Shown here one piece after another: positions 43,430-52,870 of a DNA stretch of 64,000 nucleotides. Position 1 is the first letter of the stretch. Each line of letters opens with the position of its first letter. Under the pieces are notes generated by a model. It worked only from the letters and a program-made list of their open reading frames with translations. It was not told where the DNA came from and did no database searches. Both the position numbers and the translations under genes were made by a program. The DNA is from Micromonospora_J zhanjiangensis. Lineage in GTDB: Bacteria > Actinomycetota > Actinomycetes > Mycobacteriales > Micromonosporaceae. The stretch covers positions 62,001 through 126,000 of the forward strand of contig NZ_JBHSBN010000004.1 of NCBI RefSeq assembly GCF_042650605.1, given 5' to 3'.

Positions 43430-44542
43430 CTACATTCCAATCTCGATTCCGGCGGGTGCGGTGGACGGTGGCAACGGGCTCCGGTAGGCCGGGAAGTAGC
43501 CCTCGTCCGGTGACCAGGTCGGATCCCGCCGGCGTCCCTCGGCCCGGTGCGCCCGCACCAGGCGCTCGTACGCCGGTTTGTCCAACACCCGGCTGCCCAC
43601 CGAGTACGGAACGAGTCCCGTCGGGGCGAAGGAGCGCTTGTACCGGACGATGCCGTCGTCCGGGGTGTAACCCCCGCCGAGTACGAACGACGTCTTCCCG
43701 TGTTGCCTGCCCCATTCGATGATCGCGAACTTGAGAAGATCGTTGGGGCGGACGTCGAACGCGGCGGCGACCGTACCGCCGAGGTACGAGTAGATGTGGT
43801 CGGCGGACACGAGGACGAGTTCGGTCGAGACGATCTCCCCGCCGTGCCGGGCGTGGAAGAACACGAACTGACCGGGCAACTCCTGGCCGAGCCGTTCGAA
43901 CATGTGCCGGGGAAAGTGGTACGCCGCGTCTGCCGCACGGCGTCGCATGGTGCCGTGGTAGATACGCAGAAAGTCGTCGAGGTGTGCGCCGTGCTCGTCG
44001 ACCTCGACGGTGACGCCTCGCTGGCGGGCCCGCTTGACGTTCTTCCGCACCTTGTGTTCGAACTCGTACCACATGACGCCGGGCGGCGTCGTCAGGTCCC
44101 GGACGACGTTCGTGAGCTTGGGTTCGACCTGCCCCGGGTAGGGCAGCAGGTGGTGCCGGAGGACGGGTATCCGGACGAACTCCGTCACCACGCCCTGTCC
44201 GCGGCAGAAGTCGTCGAACCTGGACCAGAAATTTTTGGCGGCCACCTCGTCGATGTCACTGTGGAACGGGCCGCCGTAGCCGTACGCACTCGTGATGTCG
44301 CGCAGCGGACGGCCCGCAGCGGCTCGCAGGTGGGTGGCGTCGACCGGACGCAGGACGAAGGGGTAGAGAACGAAACCATGATCCGTCGCCGCGTAGGCGG
44401 CCATCGGTACGTCGTCCGGTCCCGCGAACAGCCCGACGTACGAGGGGTGTGCGAAGACCTCGCGGTGCCGCCAGGCGTCGTGGACCGCCCGCCAGCGCGC
44501 GTTGTCCGTCGGACGTCGCGCGTTCCAGATCTCGAAGTCCAC
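43430..44542 (-). CDS. FemAB/GNAT-like aminoacyl- or acyltransferase
   Basis: The 370-residue protein has the tandem-GNAT layout of FemAB/BioF2-like proteins. The first half has REVFAHPSYVGLFAG and SAYGYGGPFHSD. A central region MWYEFEHKVRKNVKRARQRGVTVEV resembles the Fem helix that binds the carrier. The second GNAT half has GEIVSTELVLVSADHIYSYLGGT, FDVRPNDLLKFAIIEWGRQHGKTSFVLGGG and DGIVRYKRSFAP. Proteins of this type occur in EPS clusters (XrtA-associated and others) and may attach an amino acid or acyl group to a sugar amine. The GTG at 44542 has AGGAGG five bases away, better than a TTG seven codons upstream. It heads the minus-strand trio. Confidence 0.8.
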   Translation of the reverse strand: MDFEIWNARRPTDNARWRAVHDAWRHREVFAHPSYVGLFAGPDDVPMAAYAATDHGFVLYPFVLRPVDATHLRAAAGRPLRDITSAYGYGGPFHSDIDEVAAKNFWSRFDDFCRGQGVVTEFVRIPVLRHHLLPYPGQVEPKLTNVVRDLTTPPGVMWYEFEHKVRKNVKRARQRGVTVEVDEHGAHLDDFLRIYHGTMRRRAADAAYHFPRHMFERLGQELPGQFVFFHARHGGEIVSTELVLVSADHIYSYLGGTVAAAFDVRPNDLLKFAIIEWGRQHGKTSFVLGGGYTPDDGIVRYKRSFAPTGLVPYSVGSRVLDKPAYERLVRAHRAEGRRRDPTWSPDEGYFPAYRSPLPPSTAPAGIEIGM

Positions 44543-44622
44543 CGGCGCCTCCTGCCGGGACAAACGACGAGCCGTCGGTTCGGTGGTGGTCGGGCCGACC
44601 AGGGTTTCCGGGGCACCGCGGC

Positions 44623-47052
<2,430 letters not shown>

Positions 47053-47171
47053 GATCCTGATCCGCTCTTCCGGGGTCGAAGTCCGTCCTGCATTCTGCCG
47101 TCCGCCACCGACGTCGCCACCGGCCACCCACCGACACCGCCGACCGCCGGTCGTGCTCCGGTCGGCTGCGC

Positions 47172-47177
47172 TAGCGT
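47172..47177 (+). promoter_or_regulatory. candidate leaderless -10 element of the dGTPase gene
   Basis: TAGCGT ends six bases before the ATG at 47184, with no ribosome site. The same hexamer lies seven bases before glgC. Confidence 0.5.
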
Positions 47178-47183
47178 TCGATC

Positions 47184-48731
47184 ATGCGCGTACCTGGGGA
47201 CCCGGTGCCGGGACGGCCGGCCGGGGCGGACCACGCGGGCCGGGCCCGCCGGCTGTTCGGCGGCCGGACCGGCGCGGTGGGTGATCTGGCCCGCAGCCCG
47301 TACCGGGTGGACCGGGACCGGATCATCAGCTCGCCGTTCTTCGCCCGGCTGGGCGGTGTCACCCAGGTGATCAGCCCGGGCGGGTCGGGGCTGCTGGTGC
47401 ACAACCGGCTCACCCACAGCCTGAAGGTCGCCCAGGTGGGCCGGGCGATCGCCGAGCGGCTCACCGCCGACGACCGGTACGCCGACCTGCTCGACGCGCT
47501 CGGCGGCTGCGACCCGGACGTGGTCGAGGCGGCGGCGCTGGCGCACGACCTCGGGCACCCACCGTTCGGGCACCTCGGCGAGCAGGTGCTGGACCGGGTG
47601 GCCCGCCGGCGGCTCGGCCTGCCGGACGGGTTCGAGGGCAACGCCCAGTCGTACCGGATCGTCACCAGCACCGAGATCCGCGGCACGGCGACCATCGGTC
47701 TGGACCTCACGGCGGCGGTCCGGGCGGCGATCCTGAAGTACCCGTGGACCCGGCTCGACCACCCGGACCCGCACCCGCGCTCGTTCGACCCGCCGCCGCG
47801 CGGCGCCGCCGTCCCGGCGGACGACCCGGAGAGCGGGTCGGCCAAGTTCAGCGCCTACCGCACCGAGGTCGACGACCTGCGCCAGGCCCGCGAACCGTTC
47901 GCCGGCCGGATCGCGGACTGGCAGCAGACCGTCGAGGCGTCGGTGATGGACATCGCCGACGACATCGCCTACGCCATCCACGACGTGGAGGACTTCCACC
48001 GGGTCGGCGTGCTGCAACAGGGGGCGGTGGCCGGTGAGCTGCTCGGCTGGCAGCGCGACGCCGCACAGCTGGGCGGCCTGACCGACGCCGGCCTGACCGA
48101 CGGCCGGCGCCGTCCCGGCTCGGCCATCGAGCGGCTGCGCCGGCAACTGCGCCGCAAGGACGCCTGGGTGTACGACGAGGACGCGTTCGCCGCCGCCGTC
48201 GAGCACGTCCGGGCCGAACTCGTCGACGGCCTGCTCGCCGCCCCGTTCGACGGCTCGATCGAGGCCGAGCAGTACGTGGCCGGCTTCTCCGCCCGGTGGA
48301 CCCGCCGACTGGTCGACACGATCAGCGTGGTGGAGAAGCCGCCGGCCCGCTCCGGGCACGTGCTGTTGGACGTGGCGCAGTGGCACGAGGTGCAGGTGCT
48401 CAAGCTGGTGCACCACCGGTTCGTGCTGGCCCGCCCCGACCTGGCGCTGCACCAGCGCGGCCAGGCCCGGCTGCTGGACACCCTGGTCGAGGCGCTGTTC
48501 GCCTGGGTGCTGGACCCGGAGGAGAACGGCCGGCTGCCGCAACGGTTGCGCGACCTGGTCGAGCTGGCCGAGACGGAGCTGCACCCGCGTACCGCGGACC
48601 GGGCGGTGAAGGCGCGGGCCCGGGCCACCGTCGACTTCGTCGCCGCGCTCACCGACGGTCAGGCCGTCGCCCTGATGGACGCCCTCTCCGGCCGCTCCGG
48701 CCAACTCTGGACGGACGCCTTCGTCCTGTAG
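47184..48731 (+). CDS. dgt: deoxyguanosinetriphosphate triphosphohydrolase-like HD protein
   Basis: The 515-residue HD-domain enzyme is predicted to hydrolyse dNTPs to nucleoside and triphosphate, controlling nucleotide pools. The metal-binding set is LVHNRLTHSLKVAQVGRAIAERL (first H), VEAAALAHDLGHPPFGHLGE (HD motif) and MDIADDIAYAIHDVEDF (last D). DLARSPYRVDRDRIISSPFFARLGGVTQV is the typical N-terminus. The middle region has an insertion with SGSAKFSAYRTEVDDL. Length fits the longer actinobacterial Dgt group. It diverges from tex and ends before a pronounced hairpin at 48751. Whether it prefers dGTP or is activated by other dNTPs cannot be judged. Confidence 0.93.
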   Translation: MRVPGDPVPGRPAGADHAGRARRLFGGRTGAVGDLARSPYRVDRDRIISSPFFARLGGVTQVISPGGSGLLVHNRLTHSLKVAQVGRAIAERLTADDRYADLLDALGGCDPDVVEAAALAHDLGHPPFGHLGEQVLDRVARRRLGLPDGFEGNAQSYRIVTSTEIRGTATIGLDLTAAVRAAILKYPWTRLDHPDPHPRSFDPPPRGAAVPADDPESGSAKFSAYRTEVDDLRQAREPFAGRIADWQQTVEASVMDIADDIAYAIHDVEDFHRVGVLQQGAVAGELLGWQRDAAQLGGLTDAGLTDGRRRPGSAIERLRRQLRRKDAWVYDEDAFAAAVEHVRAELVDGLLAAPFDGSIEAEQYVAGFSARWTRRLVDTISVVEKPPARSGHVLLDVAQWHEVQVLKLVHHRFVLARPDLALHQRGQARLLDTLVEALFAWVLDPEENGRLPQRLRDLVELAETELHPRTADRAVKARARATVDFVAALTDGQAVALMDALSGRSGQLWTDAFVL

Positions 48732-48750
48732 TCACCCTGCCCCGGCCCCG

Positions 48751-48850
48751 GGTGCTCCCGAGGCGCACCCGGTGGCCAGGGGGAGGCACCAAGAGCATCA
48801 GTTGGAAAGCTGTCCCGGCACCGGCGTGTCGCACCGGAAAAGCGCTGATG
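48751..48850 (+). terminator. hairpin terminator and adjoining structured element after dgt
   Basis: GGTGCTCCC (48751-48759) pairs with GGGAGGCACC (48781-48790) with one bulge, a strong terminator 20 bases after the dgt stop. It is directly followed by a second possible fold. CATCAG (48796-48801) pairs with CTGATG (48845-48850), enclosing CCGG...CCGG pairs. The second part could be a terminator for the convergent minus-strand operon or a small structured RNA; nothing here decides which. Confidence 0.45.
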
Positions 48851-48851
48851 T

Positions 48852-49361
48852 TCATGAGCCAGGCCGGAGCGGTTCGGCCGGGTCGGTGCGTCCCGTGTCG
48901 TCCGGCGACGGTTTGGGCCGGCCGCACGCATCCGGTGCCGGTTCGACGCCGGGGCGGGTGTACGTGTCGGCGGCGGTGAGGAAGTCGTCGAGTTCGGCGC
49001 GCGGCATGCCCTCGTCCTCGAGGAGACCGAGGACGAGCAGGGTCTGCGCGGCCACCGCCGGCCCGGTGACCGGAACCGGTTCCGTCTCGCCCAGCGCCGC
49101 CCAGACCAGTCGTTCGGCGGTGGCCGGGTCGAGGTCGTGACCGGTGTGGTCGTACCGCTCGCGCACCGTGGCGACGAACCGGATGACGGGTGCCCGGTCC
49201 TGGCCGGGTCGGAAGCGGCGCCGGACGGCGAGCAGGAGCGCGCCGGAGAGCAGATCGGCGTAGCGCTGCCAGTCGGATTCGGCGAAGTGCCGCAGTCGCC
49301 GGTCGTGGCTTCGGACGTGCCCGTCGAGCAGGTCGCGCAGGGCCGCCTTCGGGTCGTTCAT
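48852..49361 (-). CDS. acidic hypothetical protein, third gene of the 50.5-48.8 kb operon
   Basis: I do not recognise this 169-residue protein. It looks all-helical: NDPKAALRDLLDGHVRSHDRRLRHFAESDWQR..., YADLLSGALLLAVRRRF, AERLVWAALGE and AQTLLVLGLLEDEGMPRAELDDFLTAADTY. The last 35 residues are a Pro/Asp-rich tail. No membrane segment, signal or metal motif is visible. The ATG at 49361 overlaps the stop of the preceding gene (ATGA) and has GAGGAG upstream, so the two are translationally coupled. Its codon use matches the genome. The locus and its partner proteins suggest a shared function, but I cannot name it. Confidence 0.62.
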   Translation of the reverse strand: MNDPKAALRDLLDGHVRSHDRRLRHFAESDWQRYADLLSGALLLAVRRRFRPGQDRAPVIRFVATVRERYDHTGHDLDPATAERLVWAALGETEPVPVTGPAVAAQTLLVLGLLEDEGMPRAELDDFLTAADTYTRPGVEPAPDACGRPKPSPDDTGRTDPAEPLRPGS

Positions 49362-50353
49362 CGTCTTGTCTCCTCGCGCAACTGGTGACGTACCGTGGCC
49401 CAGAAGCTCGGGTGGTCGCGGCGTCGCGTCCGGACGATCAGCTTGCCGGCGGTGGCGGCTCCGGCAGCCACCGCGACCCGACAACGGCCCTCGGCCGCAG
49501 CCGGTGCCGCGCTCCTGCTCTCGACCGCGTTCCCGCCGCCGACCGCGTTCCCCCGCTCAATCGCGTTCATGGCGGGTACAGCCGACCGGACGGTGGCGGG
49601 AGCCGGGTCGAGCGAGGCGTCGACACCACTTCTGCCGGTCGGCGCTGCGGGGTCGAGAGCCGGGTGCGGCCCAGCGATCACGGCCGCGTACCGGTCGATG
49701 GCTAGCCCGCCGATCGCCAGCCGCGCGGCGACCAGGTCGAGCCGCGCGATCGCCGCGCCCCACTGCCGGGCCGCGATCAGTGCGGCAGGGTTTCGGGTAC
49801 GGCGGAGCTGGTCCTCGGCCACCGTGAGGCGCAACCGGGCGGTGGCGGCAAGTGTGGTGGCCCGGTCGGCGTCGGCGCGGGCTCTGCGCAGGCCGGCAAG
49901 GAGGTCGGCGGCGGTGCCGCCGGGTGTGCCGGGGAGTCGGCGGGCGTCGGCGAGTCCGGCGTGGACCAGGCCGAGGGCCTGCCAGGCGTCGGTGAGGGCG
50001 CGTCGCCAGTCGACGAGGCGGCGGTCGAGGTGGTGGACGCCGTCGAGGTGGCCGGCGGCGCGGTCGACGGCTTCCTGGATGGCGAGGGCGGTTGTGCGTA
50101 GGTCGTCGATGGTGCCGACGGCGGTGGTGACGGCCTGCGCGGCTGGTCGGGTGTGCGGGGTGGGTAGGTCGGGGCGGGTGTAGTGGGCGGCGGTCTGTTC
50201 GGCGCTCTGGCGTTGGTCGCAGGGGCCGGGGCGGCCGCAGGCGTCGCAGAGGCCGGTGTAGGTGTTCGTGGTGTGGGTGTCGAGGACGTGTCGGGCCTCG
50301 GCGTGACGTTGGTCGGCGTGGGCGTTGAATGCGGTGGTGTCGAGGGCGGTCAC
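49358..50353 (-). CDS. hypothetical protein with N-terminal Cys cluster and long helical region
   Basis: I do not recognise this 331-residue protein. Residues ~34-48 hold YTGLCDACGRPGPCDQR, a C-x2-C-x5-C cluster that could bind zinc. Residues ~70-235 are predicted helical, with VGTIDDLRTTALAIQEAVDRAAGHLDG, RRLVDWRRALTDAWQALGLVHAGL, ADLLAGLRRARADADRATTLAAT and RLRLTVAEDQLRR resembling a coiled-coil or bundle. The C-terminal third is low-complexity and ends in a basic FWATVRHQLREETRR. The GTG at 50353 has GGAGG four bases away. It follows the 63-residue gene by 19 bases and is coupled to the next gene by ATGA. A structural or DNA-associated role is possible; there is no direct evidence. Confidence 0.62.
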   Translation of the reverse strand: MTALDTTAFNAHADQRHAEARHVLDTHTTNTYTGLCDACGRPGPCDQRQSAEQTAAHYTRPDLPTPHTRPAAQAVTTAVGTIDDLRTTALAIQEAVDRAAGHLDGVHHLDRRLVDWRRALTDAWQALGLVHAGLADARRLPGTPGGTAADLLAGLRRARADADRATTLAATARLRLTVAEDQLRRTRNPAALIAARQWGAAIARLDLVAARLAIGGLAIDRYAAVIAGPHPALDPAAPTGRSGVDASLDPAPATVRSAVPAMNAIERGNAVGGGNAVESRSAAPAAAEGRCRVAVAAGAATAGKLIVRTRRRDHPSFWATVRHQLREETRR

Positions 50354-50372
50354 GGTACCTCCTCGGTCATGG

Positions 50373-50564
50373 TCACAGTCCCTCCTTGACGAGTTGAGCG
50401 AAGCGGACCTCGTCGCAGGGATAGTCGTCGCCGCAGGCGCAGACGAGTTTCGCGATTGCCTTGGGCGGGTGGGCGAACAGGACGAAGTCGGCGTCCTCGA
50501 TGTCCTGGCGGGACGGCATCGGGTCGGGCTGGTCCGGGTCGTCGGCGAGGGGAGTGGGACTCAC
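50373..50564 (-). CDS. 63-residue Cys-cluster hypothetical protein, first gene of the operon
   Basis: I do not recognise this 63-residue protein. The start is set by AGGAGG (50575-50580) ten bases before the GTG at 50564. The frame stays open to 50765 but without a further ribosome site. The second half has ADFVLFAHPPKAIAKLVCACGDDYPCDEVRFAQLV. Its C-A-C-G-x3-P-C-D core is strikingly like the CDACGRPGPCDQR of the next gene in the operon, so the two may share a metal site or partner. It faces the GntR gene pair across a 390-base gap that contains repeats and no other gene I can support. Confidence 0.58.
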   Translation of the reverse strand: MSPTPLADDPDQPDPMPSRQDIEDADFVLFAHPPKAIAKLVCACGDDYPCDEVRFAQLVKEGL

Positions 50565-50640
50565 CGGTTCAATACCTCCTTCTGGTCGCATCCCCCTGCT
50601 GCGGGAGCCGCGCGCGCCTCGGCTGGCGGCTGTTGATCTC

Positions 50641-50711
50641 GCAATGTCGGGGACTTTGCTGCTTCGTGGTCTCGTCGAGACAGCAATGTCAGGGATATTG
50701 CTGCCTCGTGG
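50641..50711. repeat. pair of 29-bp direct repeats, each with an internal inverted repeat
   Basis: Bases 50641-50669 and 50683-50711 are 29-base direct repeats. They match at 25 positions and share GCAATGTC, TTGCTGC and TCGTGG, with a period of 42 bases, four helical turns. The second copy is nearly palindromic: CAGCAAT (50681-50687) and ATTGCTG (50697-50703) are 7-bp inverted arms around a nine-base centre. The first copy keeps GCAA...TTGC. They lie 77 bases upstream of the 63-residue gene and 244 bases upstream of the first GntR gene. They are likely binding sites for a dimeric regulator. Confidence 0.6.
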
Positions 50712-50825
50712 CCGGTTCGAGTGGTGGATGGGGTGCTGGGCCCGCGTGCGGGCGGGGCGGCGCACCCGGCGGATCAGGGGGAGTCCGACCAGCCGGGCGT
50801 TGTGCGGTGCCGACCGTCTCCAGGC

Positions 50826-50947
50826 TGCTGACCAGGGAGCCGATCGGACGCAGCTTTACATGTGCGCCGATACAAAGCAAGGGATGAGTGGCGATTTGTT
50901 GCCATACAAAGTTCGGGCGTGATCAAATGGCGGTGCTGACCAGGGAG
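50826..50947 (+). repeat. short direct repeats upstream of the first GntR gene
   Basis: TGCTGACCAGGGAG occurs at 50826-50839 and again at 50934-50947, where its GGGAG is the ribosome site of the gene at 50955. Between them ATACAAAG occurs at 50870-50877 and 50904-50911. The first ATACAAAG closes a GCTTT...AAAGC inverted pair starting near 50853. The pattern suggests a duplicated leader or an operator pair. Confidence 0.45.
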
Positions 50948-50954
50948 TGCCGCT

Positions 50955-51173
50955 ATGCCTGCCAAACCGAAGTGGGAGCAACTTGCCGACCATCTCCGGA
51001 ATCAGATCGAGTCCGGAGAGTTGGCTCCAGGTGCCAAACTGCCGTCCACGTCCCAGCTCACCAAGGAGCACGGCGTGTCGGCCATCGTCGTGCGCCAAGC
51101 GATCTTCAAACTGCGGACCGAGGGCTTGATCGAGGGCGTCCAGGGCGTCGGCGTCTTCGTGGTCGAGCACTAA
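50955..51173 (+). CDS. stand-alone GntR winged-helix DNA-binding protein
   Basis: The 72-residue protein consists of only the GntR-type winged helix. KWEQLADHLRNQIESGELAPGAKLPS forms helix 1 and the helix-2 start, QLTKEHGVSAIVVRQAIFKLRTEGLIE is the HTH, and VQGVGVFV is the wing. The usual C-terminal effector domain (UTRA, FCD and so on) is missing; the frame ends with EH and a stop. The ATG at 50955 is preceded by GGGAG at seven bases. A close paralogue begins 52 bases after its stop. Without a sensor domain it may act as a simple repressor or plasmid-style autoregulator (inference). Confidence 0.85.
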   Translation: MPAKPKWEQLADHLRNQIESGELAPGAKLPSTSQLTKEHGVSAIVVRQAIFKLRTEGLIEGVQGVGVFVVEH

Positions 51174-51224
51174 CCGGCCGGCCCAGCGGTGACCTCAGTT
51201 TGAGGAGAACGGAGTCGAGCCGTC

Positions 51225-51440
51225 GTGCCTGACCCTCAGTGGCAAAGGTTGGCGAATGAACTTCGGATCATGATCGAGTCCGGAGAGTTGGCCCCTGGGA
51301 CGAAATTGCCGTCGTTCGCTCACCTCCAACAGGAATACGGCGTGGCGAGCAGTGTTGTACGCCAAGCGGTTCTCGCTCTTGAGGCGCAGGGCTACGTCGA
51401 GGGCGTGCGGGGATCCGGGGTCTTCGTCGCCGAGCGGTAG
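51225..51440 (+). CDS. second stand-alone GntR winged-helix protein, paralogue of the preceding gene
   Basis: The 71-residue protein again is just a GntR winged helix. Its landmarks are RLANELRIMIESGELAPGTKLPS, HLQQEYGVASSVVRQAVLALEAQGYVE and VRGSGVFVAER. It is clearly related to the preceding gene along its whole length, and a run of about 20 bases coding IESGELA is identical in the two genes, which suggests a tandem duplication. The recognition helix differs (SAIVVRQAIFKL versus SSVVRQAVLAL), so the two proteins may bind overlapping but not equal sites. The GTG at 51225 has GGAG ten bases before it. The convergent hydrolase gene ends 52 bases later. Confidence 0.84.
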   Translation: MPDPQWQRLANELRIMIESGELAPGTKLPSFAHLQQEYGVASSVVRQAVLALEAQGYVEGVRGSGVFVAER

Positions 51441-51492
51441 CGGACAACCCCCGGCGGCAGGTGACCCGGCTGCGGCTGGTGACCCGGTTGCG

Positions 51493-52638
51493 TCAGGTGA
51501 CCGACTCCCACCAGGGGTCGAGCGGGGGTGGGTCGGCCAGGTCGATCCGTTCGCCCGGTCGGGGCACCGCCAGCCGTACGTCCCGCGCCTTCGCCTCCCG
51601 CCACAGCCGGTTCACCGGGTCGGCCCAGGTGTGCAGGGCCAAATCGAAGGTGGCCCAGTGCACCGGGATGAGCACGTCGCCGCGCAGGTCCAAGTGGGCG
51701 GCCACCGCCTCCTCGGGGAACATGTGGATGTTCGGCCAGGCCGGGTCGTACGCGCCGATCTGCATCAGGGTGACGTCGAACGGGCCGTACGTCGCGCCGA
51801 TCTCGGCGTAGCCCTCGAAGTAGCCCGAGTCGCCGGTGTAGAACACCCGCCGGTCCGCCCCGGCGATCACCCAGGAGGCCCAGAGGGTACGGTCCCGGCT
51901 GAAGCCGCGGCCGGAGAAGTGCCGGGCGGCGGTGGCGGTCAGCGTCAGGCCGGCGACCGTGGCGCTCTCGTCCCAGTCGAGTTCGACGATCCGGTCGGCC
52001 GGGACGCCCCAGCGTTCCAGGTGCGCGCCGACCCCGAGCGGCACCACGAACGGCGCCGACCCGCCGCGGCTCAACGCCCGGACGGTGGGCAGGTCGAGAT
52101 GGTCGTAGTGGTCGTGCGAGATCAGGATCGCGTCGACCGGCGGCAGGTCGGCCAAGGCCACCGGCGGCGGGTGCAGCCGGCGCGGGCCGACCAGCCGGGA
52201 CGGCGAACACCGGTCACTCCAGATCGGGTCGATCAGCACCCGCCGACCGTCGAGTTCGACCAGCGCCGAGGCATGCCCGTACCAGGTGACGGCGAGCGCA
52301 CCGGACGACCCGGCGGCGTCGGTGGGTCCGGGGCGTACCACCGGGATCGGGCCGGTGGGTCGGCGCCGGCTGGCGCCGAAGAACAGCTCCCGCAGGACGG
52401 CCTGGTCCGGCACGCCCACCATCGTGTGGGTGCTCTCCCGGTTGCGGAACTTCCCGGCCCGGAACTGCGCCGACCGGCCGACCCGCTCGGCCCGCGGGCC
52501 GGCGGCCCGGCCGCCGAGCGCGAGCGGGATGTCCCGCACCGCCCAGGCGGCGGCCGCCAGCGCCGCGACGGCCAGCACCCCACGGGTACGCCGGCGCCGG
52601 CGCCGCCGGACCGAATCACCGTCCCGCTCAGCCGGCAT
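51493..52638 (-). CDS. metallo-beta-lactamase-fold hydrolase (NAPE-PLD/UlaG-like)
   Basis: The 381-residue protein has an MBL-fold core. VTWYGHASALVELDGRRVLIDPIWSDR opens it, and the metal motif H-x-H-x-D-H is ILISHDHYDHLDLPT. Then VFYTGDSGYF supplies the bridging aspartate and VLIPVHWATFDLALH the last histidines. The N-terminus (RRRRRRRTRGVLAVAALAAAAWAV) suggests a single membrane anchor. The WYGHAS and DPIWSDRCSP pattern places it near N-acyl-phosphatidylethanolamine phospholipase-D-like and UlaG-like proteins, so a phosphodiester or lipid substrate is plausible; the true substrate is unknown. The ATG at 52638 has AGGTGG nearby; an alternative in-frame start lies three codons upstream. Confidence 0.87.
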   Translation of the reverse strand: MPAERDGDSVRRRRRRRTRGVLAVAALAAAAWAVRDIPLALGGRAAGPRAERVGRSAQFRAGKFRNRESTHTMVGVPDQAVLRELFFGASRRRPTGPIPVVRPGPTDAAGSSGALAVTWYGHASALVELDGRRVLIDPIWSDRCSPSRLVGPRRLHPPPVALADLPPVDAILISHDHYDHLDLPTVRALSRGGSAPFVVPLGVGAHLERWGVPADRIVELDWDESATVAGLTLTATAARHFSGRGFSRDRTLWASWVIAGADRRVFYTGDSGYFEGYAEIGATYGPFDVTLMQIGAYDPAWPNIHMFPEEAVAAHLDLRGDVLIPVHWATFDLALHTWADPVNRLWREAKARDVRLAVPRPGERIDLADPPPLDPWWESVT

Positions 52639-52870
52639 CGCCACCACCTGGACCGGTCGTCGTCATGCCATACACCGTAGGCCAGAACCGCGCGACCCGC
52701 CGCGTCGGCCGATCATCGACAGCCGTCGGGGCAGGGCAGTGGCGGTGCGGGTCGGTCGACCGGTTGCGCCTGCCGGCCGCGATCGTGCCGTTCCACCGGC
52801 GGGCCGGTGTCCGCCGGACCTACCCAAGGGTTCTCGTCGACCACCTGCCGGCACGCCTGACCGCGGCCGG

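Noticed and set aside
48649..48927. A 92-codon minus-strand frame in the gap after the dGTPase gene
   Set aside because: It runs across the hairpins and into the end of dgt without a ribosome site; the structured elements explain the region better.
50565..50765. N-terminal extension of the 63-residue protein through the repeat region
   Set aside because: The extension translates the direct repeats. AGGAGG sits ten bases before the GTG at 50564, which is the better start.
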